Positions 1-9,193 are shown, counted from the first letter of the stretch. The stretch is DNA of 46,509 nt from an uncultured Bacteroidota bacterium (GCA_903844645.1 CAIMUP010000044.1:1-46509); one strand, 5' to 3'. Program-made: numbers and translations. The notes: generated by a model not told the origin, from the sequence alone.

Positions 1-100
1 CGCTAAGCGACGTTATCCAACAAAGAGCAAGGTAACAGAGAGCTAAAACTCAAACCCGAAACCCCATGATTTTAGGAATCAAAAAAATCAAGGACCTCAA
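1..100. other. window edge, possible tail of an upstream gene
   Basis: Two short frames are open from the left edge (stops at 33-35 and 44-46 on the + strand). Either could be the last codons of a gene lying outside the window; the strong hairpin at 101-141 fits a gene ending here. Too little is present to identify a product. A 103-codon frame over 66-377 runs through that hairpin and the next promoter and was not accepted. Confidence 0.25.
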
Positions 101-141
101 AAGGAAACCTCTCGCAACAGCGAGAGAGTTTCCTTTTTTTG
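101..141 (+). terminator. intrinsic terminator
   Basis: A hairpin with arms GGAAAC-CTCTCGC (103-115) and GCGAGAG-a-GTTTCC (120-133) and loop AACA is followed by seven T residues at 134-140. This is a classic Rho-independent terminator for a + strand gene upstream of the window. Positions 142-374 hold no gene that can be supported. Confidence 0.85.
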
Positions 142-374
142 TTTCTATTATTCTGGGGGTGGTCAACCTTTTCTTTTTAGAAATATCATTTTTAATCATA
201 AAAAGAATCGAAAGGATTATATCTCTCATTCTCGCAAAGGATGTTTCCCTTCATGCACTTTTCAGAGACCTCCCCTTGCCGGAACGCCCGGGTAGGCTGC
301 GCTTTTCTTCGATAACCACTCTCGCAGCCAAACACAGATTTTTACTACACTTTTTCTTTATGAGAGGAAAAGAG

Positions 375-382
375 TAGCTTTG
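375..382 (+). promoter_or_regulatory. -7 element TAGCTTTG
   Basis: Match to the Bacteroidota -7 consensus TAnnTTTG, 18 nt before the ATG at 401. It overlaps an upstream in-frame TTG (380), so that TTG is unlikely to be the start codon. Confidence 0.7.
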
Positions 383-400
383 CAAAATAAAAAAATATTT

Positions 401-1399
401 ATGATGAAAAGAATTTTGATAATTGTAATTTGTAGTTTTTGTAGTTTGAACTTCCAAGCACAGACTAACCTTATCCTTAATCCAAATTTTGAGCAATGTT
501 CTCAATGCCCAGATGCTGTTGGTCAAATCAATCGTTGTATAAACTGGCATAATGCAGGTGATTCGACAAATCAAACACTAAGCTCACCGGATTACTTTAA
601 TACATGTTCACCTAATGCTGGTTATAGGCCACCATATGGCGGTTATGGATATCAAGAAACACATTCTGGAAATGCTTATGCATTAGTTAATACTTGGTTG
701 CCACTTCATCCATTGGTTAGAGAATTTATTCAAGGTACATTATCTCAAGCTTTATCTATTGGGCAAACTTATTATGTTTCCTTTTACGCTAATTTGCCTT
801 TTGGTTTTTCCAACTCAATTGTTTCAGTAGCAACAAATCACTTAGGAGCATTATTTACAACATTTCCTTTTGTAAATCAACACTATGCTACTATAATAAA
901 TTTTGCACATATTTACACCGATTCGTTAGTCACAGATACACTTAATTGGACACTTATATCCGGTTCATTTATTGCGGACAGCGCATATAACTATATAACA
1001 ATTGGGAACTTTTTTGATGCTCTGCATACTGATACATTACATTTAGGTTCATCACCTAATGATGTAAGTGCTTATTATATTGATGATGTATGTGTGAGTA
1101 CCGATTCCTTATTTGCAACAAATTGGTGGTTGACAACAGGAATGCAAAATGAACAAATTTATTCTCATCAAATTTCAATTTATCCAAATCCTTCTTCTGG
1201 CGAAATCAACATATCATCTTATAATCCAATGCAAGAAATCAAGATTTATGATCCTTTGGGCGAGTTGGTATTTTCATCAGAAATCAAGGGGGATTTACAA
1301 TCAAAACTTTCTCTTCAGTTTCTAAATGCTGGTCTATACTATGTACGAGTTAAGACGGCAAACGAATATTACAGTACACTAATTAACTTAATTTATTAA
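401..1399 (+). CDS. T9SS-secreted protein with N-terminal carbohydrate-binding-like module
   Basis: The protein of about 332 residues begins with a signal peptide (MMKRILIIVICSFCSLNFQA, then Q). The mature N-terminus NLILNPNFEQCSQCP resembles the 'NPSFE...CP' opening seen in many secreted Bacteroidota proteins with a jelly-roll-like domain of about 200 residues. The last ~75 residues form a type IX sorting domain (SIYPNPSSGEI near the domain start, LNAGLYYVRV near the end), so the protein should cross the outer membrane by T9SS and be anchored or released at the surface. Start: ATG 401 (or 404); an in-frame TTG at 380 lies inside the promoter. No enzyme motif was recognised, so the substrate is unknown. 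The next gene follows on the same strand without a visible promoter. Confidence 0.8.
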   Translation: MMKRILIIVICSFCSLNFQAQTNLILNPNFEQCSQCPDAVGQINRCINWHNAGDSTNQTLSSPDYFNTCSPNAGYRPPYGGYGYQETHSGNAYALVNTWLPLHPLVREFIQGTLSQALSIGQTYYVSFYANLPFGFSNSIVSVATNHLGALFTTFPFVNQHYATIINFAHIYTDSLVTDTLNWTLISGSFIADSAYNYITIGNFFDALHTDTLHLGSSPNDVSAYYIDDVCVSTDSLFATNWWLTTGMQNEQIYSHQISIYPNPSSGEINISSYNPMQEIKIYDPLGELVFSSEIKGDLQSKLSLQFLNAGLYYVRVKTANEYYSTLINLIY

Positions 1400-1498
1400 C
1401 AATAAAAAATAAAATACGATGAAAAAAATATTTATGGATTTAATGACAGTGCTTCGTTCACTACTAACAAACGAGAATTTGGGGTAGGATTACTCCAA

Positions 1499-3727
1499 TT
1501 GCCGAGTACAGGTAAATTAATTGTAGTAGCCGGTTTTAATAGTGGCTTATCGCTTGCTTTATTCAGAATTAAAGATTCTAATGGAACGCTCGATTCAAAT
1601 TATACACCGCTTACAGCAATGTATTCCAAAGGTATTGATTATTGGGAAAGAGGTGTATTGTTGGATAATGAATGTGTAGTAGTAGCGGGTAACACAAGAC
1701 CAGCTAATGATTCTGTATTTGTAACACTTGCCAGAGTAGATTCCTCTGGGCATCGGCAATGGACACATTCCTATCATTCCACACATGCACACCACGATTG
1801 TATATTTGGGTTTGCAAAAACTGATGACGGCTTTATCTGTGGCGGAAATACCGAAGAAGGAAACGATGACTATTTTATTATGGAATTGAAAACGGCAGTG
1901 AACACAACTCACACCGTTACCAACGCGACAACATGTGGAGGTGCCGATGGACAAATTATAGAGCATCCATTTGGAGGAACGCCTCCATATACATACGCAT
2001 GGTCACCAAATGTAGGAAGTACGGCTACAGTAAGTAATCTAATAGCAGGGGCATATAATGTTACTATATCAGATTATGATGGATTGACTAAATCAGAACA
2101 AGTTGTGATAACAGAACCATTTACCCATTCATCATCTGTAAGACTTTATGGAATGAATTGGGATGGTGGTGCAAATGGAGCAGGAGTTTTGTATCATTAC
2201 GATTCTCCAAATACCTTAACCTTAGATTATGATTTCACTGACGAATATCCATTAGGAGATCTGATTTTAGGATCGTATAATAAATTATACGGAACATGTG
2301 GATCTGGAGGAGCAAATGAGATGGGTTACATTTTTAGCTATGATTTAAATACTGGATTAAATGACCTTTATGATTTTGAAGGATATGATATAGGCGGTGG
2401 AACTTTGATACAGGCAACAGACGGTTTGTTATATGGATATGGGAGTGGAGGTGATGTAGATTGTAATTGCGGTGAGATTTTTAGTTTTGATCCTTCTAAT
2501 AATAATTTCACAAACCTTTATAATATTACTTATTCAGATAATATTGGGTTTAACGGGAAATTATTACAAGCAAATAACGGTAAATTTTATGGGGTTGGTG
2601 GTGGAGGAAATTCCGGATTTGGTGTAATTTTTACATTTGATCCTTTGCTTCACGCAATTACAATTTTGCATGATTTTGATTCAACTCATGGTTCTTCTCC
2701 AAGGTATTTATTTCAAGCGTCAACTGATAGTTTGCTTTACGGAATGACCTTAGTAGGTGGACCGTCAAACGTCGGGGTTATGTATAGTTTTAATATAAAT
2801 AATAATAACTATACTGTGTTATATAATTTCGTTTTGAATTCCCATGGAATTTATCCGTGGGGTGGTTTAATTCAAGCCTCAAACGATTCAATATATGGTA
2901 TGACTTCAGATGGAGGAATTGGTTACGGTAATATATTTGCATACAAGATTGGAGATAATGCAAATAAAAATGATCGATCTTTTACTTCATCTGGAAAATA
3001 TCCTTGTGGCACCTTATTAATCGCATCAGATGGTAAAATGTATGGGACAACTGGGGCAAATGATGGAAATAACTATGGTACAATATTTCAATACAATCCA
3101 TCTACTACAAATTTAGCATATGAAATAACTTTCAATGGATCTGATATAAATGGAGCATCAAGTACATTGATTGAAGTCTGTGTACCATCCGATATTCCTA
3201 CACTTTCAGCTTCTTCATATAGTGTTCCCCACAATACAACATCTACAACATTAAGTGTATCAGGGGGAAACCTTAATAGCGGTAGCGCTTGGCATTGGTA
3301 TACCGGAAGTTGCGGAGGAACAGCCGTCTCTACTGGAACCTCATATTCAACAACCGTTACATCAGGAACGACAAAATTTTATGTGCGTGGAGAAGGGAGT
3401 TGCTTTTCTCCATGTGGATGTGATTCAATTTCTATAGCAGGGACGAGAATAGCTGGAACAACTATTGAAAATTCAATTTCATCAGTCAATGTATATCCAA
3501 ATCCTGCTAATGAAGAGGCTACGATAATTTTTTCCTCCTACAATAAAGAACCATATACCATTCGTTTAATTGATGTGATGGAGCGAGAAGTTTTTGCAAC
3601 AACAAAAACAGCAGACATCGGAAATAATCAATATCTAATGAGTTTATCAAATATTCCGAAAGGGATATATATGATATTTCTTCAAAAAGGAGATGAGGTA
3701 TCAATGTCAAAAATTGTGATAGAATAA
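1499..3727 (+). CDS. T9SS protein with delta-60-like, SprB and GloVer repeats; 5' end damaged
   Basis: The open frame reads back to about 1406 without an ATG. The only nearby ATG, at 1419 (ATGAAAAAAATA), is in another frame; one extra A in the A-run 1422-1428 would join MKK to NIYGFNDSASFTTN and this frame. Even then no signal peptide exists, so the gene looks truncated at its 5' end. Order of parts: about 130 residues of propeller-like sequence (LIVVAGFN, CVVVAGNT, GFICGGNT), one SprB-type repeat (TCGGADGQI...YTYAWSP), about seven GloVer-type repeats (LYGM...GG, IFSFDP), and a C-terminal type IX sorting domain starting NVYPNPANEEA. It shares the GloVer module with the gene at 10514. The coordinate given uses the first alternative start (TTG 1499), which is probably not real. 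Whether a product is exported is doubtful. Confidence 0.65.
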   Translation: MPSTGKLIVVAGFNSGLSLALFRIKDSNGTLDSNYTPLTAMYSKGIDYWERGVLLDNECVVVAGNTRPANDSVFVTLARVDSSGHRQWTHSYHSTHAHHDCIFGFAKTDDGFICGGNTEEGNDDYFIMELKTAVNTTHTVTNATTCGGADGQIIEHPFGGTPPYTYAWSPNVGSTATVSNLIAGAYNVTISDYDGLTKSEQVVITEPFTHSSSVRLYGMNWDGGANGAGVLYHYDSPNTLTLDYDFTDEYPLGDLILGSYNKLYGTCGSGGANEMGYIFSYDLNTGLNDLYDFEGYDIGGGTLIQATDGLLYGYGSGGDVDCNCGEIFSFDPSNNNFTNLYNITYSDNIGFNGKLLQANNGKFYGVGGGGNSGFGVIFTFDPLLHAITILHDFDSTHGSSPRYLFQASTDSLLYGMTLVGGPSNVGVMYSFNINNNNYTVLYNFVLNSHGIYPWGGLIQASNDSIYGMTSDGGIGYGNIFAYKIGDNANKNDRSFTSSGKYPCGTLLIASDGKMYGTTGANDGNNYGTIFQYNPSTTNLAYEITFNGSDINGASSTLIEVCVPSDIPTLSASSYSVPHNTTSTTLSVSGGNLNSGSAWHWYTGSCGGTAVSTGTSYSTTVTSGTTKFYVRGEGSCFSPCGCDSISIAGTRIAGTTIENSISSVNVYPNPANEEATIIFSSYNKEPYTIRLIDVMEREVFATTKTADIGNNQYLMSLSNIPKGIYMIFLQKGDEVSMSKIVIE

Positions 3728-3746
3728 ATTTAGACTGCAACTTTCT

Positions 3747-3785
3747 AAAGAGTCCCCTTCATTACTGAAGAGGACTCTTTTATTA
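3747..3785 (+). terminator. intrinsic terminator
   Basis: Arms AAAGAGTCC and GGACTCTTT with inner CCTTC/GAAGA and a short loop are followed by a T-rich run. It ends transcription after the gene at 1499-3727. Confidence 0.8.
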
Positions 3786-3794
3786 GATAAATTA

Positions 3795-3802
3795 TACTTT
3801 TG
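3795..3802 (+). promoter_or_regulatory. -7 element TACTTTTG
   Basis: Matches TAnnTTTG and is followed by CC. It lies 30 nt before the ATG of the first TMTC-like gene, directly behind a terminator, so it should drive the two-gene unit 3833-7945. Confidence 0.7.
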
Positions 3803-3832
3803 CCATCTCAATAAAAAATATTTTTTTTCTTT

Positions 3833-5887
3833 ATGCACAAAAAACAACCAATTATTAAACCTAAAACACCCCAAATTCCTCACGATGTCAATGCTCAAAG
3901 GAAACTTAAAACTACCTTAGGAATTATCATTGGGGTATTTGCATTTATGCTTTATGTGCAGAGTGTTAGTTTTAAATATACCTTGGATGATCGCGCTGTT
4001 ATTGATCAAAACAGAATTACAAGAATGGGCTTTGCAGGCATTCCAACCTTATTAAAAACTGATTATTGGTATGGTTTTAAAGATGAATTAAGAGTCCCTC
4101 AATATCGTCCGGCATCAGTGGTTTTATTCGCTATAGTTTGGCAATTTTTTCCTGATTCTCCGGCTATTTATCATTTAATAAATGTTCTACTTTACACTCT
4201 TATATGTTGGCTGTTGTTTCGCTTGTTATGTAAAATTCTTGAAGAACATTCTCCCCTTTATGGAATTATTTTTCCTTTTGTTTCCTTATTGCTTTATGTT
4301 GCTCATCCTATTCACACCGAAGTAGTTGACAGCATCAAAAGTTGTGATGAATTATTGTGTTTTCTTTTTGCAATACTTTCAGCATTTTTCACTTTGCAAT
4401 TTGTTGAGGACAATTCAAAAGGGAAAATACTCCTTGCGGCATTGTGTTATTTTCTTGCCTTAATGTCTAAAGAAACCAGCATCTCATTTTTGTTAATTAT
4501 TCCATTAGCACTTTTTGTTTTCACAAAAATAAGCACGAGAAAATTAATTAGAGTATCAATGCTCTTTGGGGTTATTACATTATTATTTTTTATTGTTAGA
4601 TTTAAAGTTCTAGAATCAATTTCATTTATGATAATTGATGCACCTACTGGCAATTCCCTTAATGCTGCTCCAGATATTATTAGCCAAAAGGCAACGGCTT
4701 GTTACATTCTATTTCGTTATATTTTACTGTTGATTTTCCCTCATCCTTTGGCTTATGATTATTCCATCGCACAAATTCCTCTGCAAACTTTAAGCAGTTT
4801 ACCAGCTATGGCAGGGATAGTGATTTATTTTAGTGTAACGATATATGCTTTGATGAATATAAAAAAGAAAAGTCCCATTGCTTTTATAATATTTTTTTAT
4901 CTATTTACTTTAGTTCCTGTATCAAACATTTTTATCATCATTGGTTCAACAATGGGGGAAAGATTTATGTTTATGCCTTCTTTTTCTTTTTGTATAGCTC
5001 TCTCTTTTCTTTTGATAAAATTGACAAATACCTATATTAATAAAAGTTCATACACTACCATTAAACAATTGGTATCTGGTAATTTCAAACTCTTCTCAAT
5101 TGTATTCATTATCGTCGGACTCTATAGTTTCAAAACCTTTTCCAGAAATCCTGATTGGAAAAATAATATTACCTTGTTCGGGCATGATGTCGCTGATGTC
5201 GAAAACAATGCAAAGGCACATTTCAATTGGGGAAGCTCCTTATTCGGTTTATATTCCGGTGAAAAAGATACAATCAAACAAAAGCAATATTTGGATAAAG
5301 CAATAATTGAATTTACAAAAGCTATGAATATTTGTGATCAGATTCGTGAAGATTATTTTTATCTGGCTAAAACTTATTTACTAAAAAAAGACTATCAAAA
5401 TGTAATCAATGTTTATAATACATTTCGCAGTTATGGCAATGGTTTAGACGCCTTTGATTTCGAAAATTTGGCAGAGGCTTTTTACAATTTAGGAGCGCAG
5501 GAAAGCCAATCAGGGCAGCCAGATAAGGCACTTACTCTTTTTGATTCTACATTAAAGTTTAATCCCAATTATTGGGGAGCCGATGTCAATAAAGGCGTTA
5601 TATATTTGAATAAAGGAAATACCAAAGATGCACTTTCCGCATTTGAGAATGCCATTAAGATAGATTCCAAATGCGAAATAGCATATATCAATATCGGTTG
5701 CGTTTATGCTACTCTTAAACAATACGAAAAAGCAATTGAATATCTCAATAAAGCGACTGAAATTGATCCAAAAGATTACCAACCTATTTATTATCTCGGG
5801 ATGGCTTATCAACAAATGGGCGACCCCGATAAAGCACAAGAATATCTTGACAAAGCCAGCAAGATGAGTGGCGGACAGCAAAAATAA
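3833..5887 (+). CDS. TMTC-like GT-C glycosyltransferase with C-terminal TPR repeats (copy 1)
   Basis: A 684-residue polytopic membrane protein. After a basic N-terminus comes a transmembrane helix, then YTLDDRAVIDQN, which matches the acidic first-loop motif of the TMTC/PMT family; YRPASVVLF, LINVLLYT, LLYVAHPIHTEVVDSI and MSKETSISFL follow the order seen in eukaryotic TMTC O-mannosyltransferases, and LLIFPHPLAYDYS resembles the DUF1736 segment. About ten transmembrane helices end near residue 430; the rest (about 460-684) is TPR repeats (for example AYINIGCVYATLKQYEKAIEYLNKA). By family it should move a sugar from a lipid donor to protein on the periplasmic side; donor and target are unknown. 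It is followed after 12 nt by a close paralogue with nearly the same N- and C-termini. Confidence 0.8.
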   Translation: MHKKQPIIKPKTPQIPHDVNAQRKLKTTLGIIIGVFAFMLYVQSVSFKYTLDDRAVIDQNRITRMGFAGIPTLLKTDYWYGFKDELRVPQYRPASVVLFAIVWQFFPDSPAIYHLINVLLYTLICWLLFRLLCKILEEHSPLYGIIFPFVSLLLYVAHPIHTEVVDSIKSCDELLCFLFAILSAFFTLQFVEDNSKGKILLAALCYFLALMSKETSISFLLIIPLALFVFTKISTRKLIRVSMLFGVITLLFFIVRFKVLESISFMIIDAPTGNSLNAAPDIISQKATACYILFRYILLLIFPHPLAYDYSIAQIPLQTLSSLPAMAGIVIYFSVTIYALMNIKKKSPIAFIIFFYLFTLVPVSNIFIIIGSTMGERFMFMPSFSFCIALSFLLIKLTNTYINKSSYTTIKQLVSGNFKLFSIVFIIVGLYSFKTFSRNPDWKNNITLFGHDVADVENNAKAHFNWGSSLFGLYSGEKDTIKQKQYLDKAIIEFTKAMNICDQIREDYFYLAKTYLLKKDYQNVINVYNTFRSYGNGLDAFDFENLAEAFYNLGAQESQSGQPDKALTLFDSTLKFNPNYWGADVNKGVIYLNKGNTKDALSAFENAIKIDSKCEIAYINIGCVYATLKQYEKAIEYLNKATEIDPKDYQPIYYLGMAYQQMGDPDKAQEYLDKASKMSGGQQK

Positions 5888-5899
5888 ATTATAATTAAG

Positions 5900-7945
5900 A
5901 TGAGCAAAAAGCCAGCAATTATTAAACCAAAAACAGTCGCTATTCCTACCGATCATACTGCTCAAAGGAAATTGAAAACCACTTTAGGGATTATCATCGC
6001 GGTATTTGCTTTTTTGCTTTATGCGCAGAGTATATCTTTTAATTATACGATGGATGACCACCCGGTTATTGATAAAAATAAATTAACAACACAAGGCATT
6101 GCAAGCATTCCGACATTACTAAAAACAGATTATTGGTATGGATTTAAAGAGGAATATCGCGGTCCGGTTTATCGTCCCACTTCTTTAATTGTATTTGCGA
6201 TTGAATGGCAATTTTTCCCAGACAACCCCAATTTTTATCATCTTATCAATGTCATACTTTTTGCAATTAGTTGCTGGCTTTTATTTGTGACGCTATCTGC
6301 TTTTTTTGAAAGGAAATCGGGGTCATTCGGCATCATGTTTCCCTTTGTATGCAGCTTGCTTTATGCCTCACATCCTATTCATACAGAGGTTGTAAATAAT
6401 ATCAAAAGCCTCGATGAAATACTCTGTTTTCTTTTTGGAATAGCATCCACTTTCTTTATCATAAAATCGGTTTCTAAGGAATCAAATCGCTATCTGATTC
6501 TTGGAGCTGCATGTTTCTTGCTTTCCATGTTATCAAAAGAAACCGGTGTAACATTTTTAGTTACTATCCCTTTAACCGTTTTTGTTTTTATCGATGTATC
6601 GCGAAGTAAAGTTATTAAAATTTCTGTTGCCTTGATAACCGTTTCATTACTCTATTTTATTGTCAGGGCACAGGTTTTACAATCTATCAATTTGAATACC
6701 TCGAATTCTTATTTATATAATTCGTTGGTAGCAGCACCGAGTTTTATCAGTCGGCAAGCCACGGCATTTTATATTCTTATGAGATATATTCTCTTGCTAA
6801 TCTTTCCTGTTAATCTGACTTGCGACTATAATTTTTCTCAAATAAAACTTCAGACACTCAACGACTTTCCAGCAATAGCAGTGCTTCTCATCAATTTATC
6901 GTTGGGCGTTTATGCTATTATTAAAATAAGAAAAAAAAGTATAGTAGCTTTTGGAATATTGTTTTTCTACATAGTAGTAGCACCCGTTTCTAATATTTTT
7001 ATATTGAATGGAGCAACGATGGCAGAACGATTTATGTACACTCCGTCCTTGGGCTTTTGTATTGTTCTAACCTATTTTCTTTTTAAATTAATGAAAGCAG
7101 AATCAGTAAAAAGTAAGGTTCAAAATCTTTGGCAAACGATTTCATCTAATTCATTGATGTTTGTTTTTGTTGTACTAATTATTAGTCTTTATTCTTTCAA
7201 AACTATTTCAAGGAGTAGGAATTGGAAAGACAACTATTCAATATTTCGGCACGATGCCGAAGTATCTGAAAACAGTGCCACAATTCATTATTTATTAGGC
7301 AGGGCTATTTTGAATGATATTTATCCGAACGAAAAAAATGTGGAGCAAAAAAATAAGTATGTTGATACGGCAATTATTGAGTTCGCAAAAGCCATTCAAA
7401 TTTATCCGAAAGAGCCTAATTACTTTTATTATTTGGGTGTGGCTTATGCTGATAAAAATGACAATGAAAATGCCGTCAGAAATTATGAAATTGCGGTACG
7501 TCTCTTTCAAGATTATCATCTTCCGAATTCTGATTTATTTGTTAATTTGGGGAAGTCATATTTTAAGACTAATCAATATTTAAAAGCATCTGACATCCTT
7601 GATTCGGCTCTAAAATATGATCCTAAATCATCGGATGCATACAAAGATAAAGGAGATGTTCTTTTTCAATTGGCAAGGTATCAGGAGGCAAGTGTTGAAT
7701 TTAAAAAGGCAATTGATTTGAATCCAAAATTCACATTTGCCTATCGTAATTTAGGTACTACTTATGCCAATCTAAAGGAATATTCAAAGGCGTTAGAATC
7801 ATATAACAGTGCATTAAAATTGGATTCAACTGACATGGAGATTTACAAATTTATAAGCATGATTTATGAAATTACCGGCGACAGCATTAAGGCAAAAGAA
7901 TACTTTGAAAAAGCCAATAAGATGAGTGGCGGGCAGGGGAGATAG
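5900..7945 (+). CDS. TMTC-like GT-C glycosyltransferase with C-terminal TPR repeats (copy 2)
   Basis: A 681-residue paralogue of the gene just upstream. The first-loop motif is YTMDDHPVIDKN; YRPTSLIVF, LLYASHPIHTEVVNNI, LSKETGVTFLV and LLIFPVNLTCDYN mark the same TMTC/DUF1736 core. The TPR tail starts near residue 455 and ends KANKMSGGQGR, against KASKMSGGQQK in copy 1. The ATG at 5900 is 12 nt after the previous stop and no promoter is seen between, so the two are probably co-transcribed and arose by tandem duplication. The membrane core is more conserved than the middle of the TPR part, as if the copies kept the same chemistry but changed partners (inference). Function otherwise as for copy 1. 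Confidence 0.8.
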   Translation: MSKKPAIIKPKTVAIPTDHTAQRKLKTTLGIIIAVFAFLLYAQSISFNYTMDDHPVIDKNKLTTQGIASIPTLLKTDYWYGFKEEYRGPVYRPTSLIVFAIEWQFFPDNPNFYHLINVILFAISCWLLFVTLSAFFERKSGSFGIMFPFVCSLLYASHPIHTEVVNNIKSLDEILCFLFGIASTFFIIKSVSKESNRYLILGAACFLLSMLSKETGVTFLVTIPLTVFVFIDVSRSKVIKISVALITVSLLYFIVRAQVLQSINLNTSNSYLYNSLVAAPSFISRQATAFYILMRYILLLIFPVNLTCDYNFSQIKLQTLNDFPAIAVLLINLSLGVYAIIKIRKKSIVAFGILFFYIVVAPVSNIFILNGATMAERFMYTPSLGFCIVLTYFLFKLMKAESVKSKVQNLWQTISSNSLMFVFVVLIISLYSFKTISRSRNWKDNYSIFRHDAEVSENSATIHYLLGRAILNDIYPNEKNVEQKNKYVDTAIIEFAKAIQIYPKEPNYFYYLGVAYADKNDNENAVRNYEIAVRLFQDYHLPNSDLFVNLGKSYFKTNQYLKASDILDSALKYDPKSSDAYKDKGDVLFQLARYQEASVEFKKAIDLNPKFTFAYRNLGTTYANLKEYSKALESYNSALKLDSTDMEIYKFISMIYEITGDSIKAKEYFEKANKMSGGQGR

Positions 7946-7955
7946 AGCCCCCTGC
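7933..7955 (+). terminator. GC-rich hairpin over the stop codon
   Basis: Arms GCAGGGG (7933-7939) and CCCCTGC (7949-7955) enclose the TAG stop of the second TMTC-like gene. There is no T-run, so it is at best a weak terminator or an mRNA 3'-end stabiliser. Confidence 0.35.
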
Positions 7956-8200
7956 TGTATAGAAGATTTTCAGCTTAATGTAGAACATCCCGACCATCTG
8001 GGGCATATTTTTGCTGGACAAAGGCGTCCTTTTGCTATAAATTGAAGAATGTGGTTTTTTAGTAAAGGGTAAGGATTACAAATCCCAACCATCTTGCACC
8101 CCTGTTTATTACTGTTAAATAATCTATTTTAATTAAATAGATCGGATCCATGTTTCATTATTCGCAACCTTTTTTTTGTTAAGAAAACTGAAAAAGACCA

Positions 8201-8363
8201 TTTGTGTAACAAATGAGCTCATAAGTTACACAAATGAGATAGTATGTTACACCTATGAGATTGTATGTTACACAAATGAGATAGTATGTTATACCGATGA
8301 GATAGTATGTTACACAAATGAGATAATATATTACACAAATTAGATAGTAAGTGTAACAAATCG
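8201..8363. repeat. 21-bp tandem array A
   Basis: Seven 21-bp units begin at 8205, 8226, 8247, 8268, 8289, 8310 and 8331, with a partial unit at 8352. Inner units begin TTACAC and contain ATGAGATAGTATG; the first unit and the trailing partial one begin with the reversed element TGTAAC instead. The left end, 8201-8234, is a 34-bp near-perfect palindrome centred on ATGAGCTCAT. The array lies in the 693-bp spacer between the TMTC-like pair and the small lipoprotein gene; no gene was found in 7946-8600. Confidence 0.9.
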
Positions 8364-8393
8364 TCTTTTACAGTGTAAAGAGGACCCCAAAAC

Positions 8394-8425
8394 ATCCTTA
8401 CAACTGTGTTTTAACTGCTGTAAGG
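8394..8425. repeat. dispersed palindromic element, CCTTACA/CTGTAAGG type
   Basis: Starts ATCCTTACAACTG and ends CTGTAAGG, giving a 7-bp stem TCCTTACA-like/TGTAAGG. Related elements lie at 25318-25359, 25415-25456, 37263-37284 (half) and 38226-38257. Confidence 0.5.
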
Positions 8426-8599
8426 CTTTTATTACTTGTTTTCATTCACCCATTTAAGGCAAAAACATACTATAATCTTTTATAAGTACCTTTATTCACT
8501 CCTTATATTATAGCATAGATTTCTGGTAAAGAGGCAATCTTATAAAGAAAGAAACCCCAAAAATGGGATTAGGAAGCGGGATATTTGATGAAGATTTAG

Positions 8600-8607
8600 T
8601 AGTTTTG
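8600..8607 (+). promoter_or_regulatory. -7 element TAGTTTTG
   Basis: Matches TAnnTTTG and is followed by GCGGC and an ATG at 8613, the same layout as the near-leaderless starts of tadA and the small membrane gene at 40894. The lipoprotein ATG is 31 nt downstream. Confidence 0.6.
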
Positions 8608-8612
8608 GCGGC

Positions 8613-8642
8613 ATGAAGAAGGAAAAAATATTAGATATATGA
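8613..8642 (+). CDS. possible nine-codon leader peptide
   Basis: The short frame MKKEKILDI starts 5 nt after the -7 element and its TGA overlaps the ATG of the lipoprotein gene as ATGA (8639-8642). The geometry suits translational coupling. A frame this short may be chance. Confidence 0.25.
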   Translation: MKKEKILDI

Positions 8643-9052
8643 AAGATCCCTTTGGAATTAAATCAATAGTTCTAATTTGTGTAATTTGTTTACTTAATTC
8701 ATGTTCTAATAGAATGCATGATATTGAGTTTGTAAATTGTGCAAACGATTACGCTTCAATTCATTTTAAGCTTAATAAGAATGGGCAATTTAATCTTGAT
8801 ATAATTGTAGGTCCAGAGATAGGTAATCCAGATTCAAAGGAGGAAAAACTCTCATTTAATGGAAATTGGAAGATTATTAGAGACCAAATTGAATGTATTT
8901 TCTCCTCCCCAATTCGAGGAATAGATAATCTATTTCCAAATTGGACTGAAAGAAAAAATTTGATTCATATCTTAAATAATAAGACTATTAGTTTACCATT
9001 AGATGCTGACAATCTCATAATATTTAATGTTGCTTGTGAAAAAAGTAAATAA
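8639..9052 (+). CDS. small lipoprotein of unknown function
   Basis: A 137-residue protein with a lipoprotein signal: basic start, hydrophobic stretch (SIVLICVICLL), then lipobox LLNSC with Cys near residue 22. The mature part has alternating polar and hydrophobic strands (FKLNKNGQFNLDIIVG, SFNGNWKIIRDQIECIF), suggesting a small beta fold. FNGNWKI...I is the pattern of lipocalin-like bacterial lipoproteins, but the match is weak and no family is claimed. It stands alone between repeat array A and a dispersed palindrome, with its own promoter. AT-rich compared with the neighbouring DnaJ and CvpA genes. Confidence 0.65.
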   Translation: MKDPFGIKSIVLICVICLLNSCSNRMHDIEFVNCANDYASIHFKLNKNGQFNLDIIVGPEIGNPDSKEEKLSFNGNWKIIRDQIECIFSSPIRGIDNLFPNWTERKNLIHILNNKTISLPLDADNLIIFNVACEKSK

Positions 9053-9075
9053 AATATAATTAAAGAAATTTCTTT

Positions 9076-9124
9076 CATCGTCTTGAGCCACCATCCACTC
9101 TGGCGATGGTGCAACAAGAGGATG
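9076..9124. repeat. dispersed palindrome, CATCGTCTTG type (copy 1)
   Basis: Outer arms CATCGTCTTG (9076-9085) and CAAGAGGATG (9115-9124) pair with one mismatch; inner arms CACCATC (9089-9095) and GATGGTG (9105-9111) pair perfectly. Copies 2 and 3 (26636-26684 and 38267-38320) keep the outer arms but have different inner stems. It ends 61 nt before the promoter of the DnaJ gene. Confidence 0.6.
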
Positions 9125-9185
9125 ATGGTAATTATGAATCATAGGATCCTAGTTATCTTGCCTATCCGAATTCCCATCCTCTTGT

Positions 9186-9193
9186 TACTTTTG
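9186..9193 (+). promoter_or_regulatory. -7 element TACTTTTG
   Basis: Matches TAnnTTTG, followed by CACCC, 22 nt before the ATG at 9216. It argues against the in-frame TTG at 9210 as start. Confidence 0.7.

Noticed and set aside
66-377. A 103-codon + strand frame
   Set aside because: It contains the terminator at 101-141 and ends at the next promoter; composition is not protein-like.
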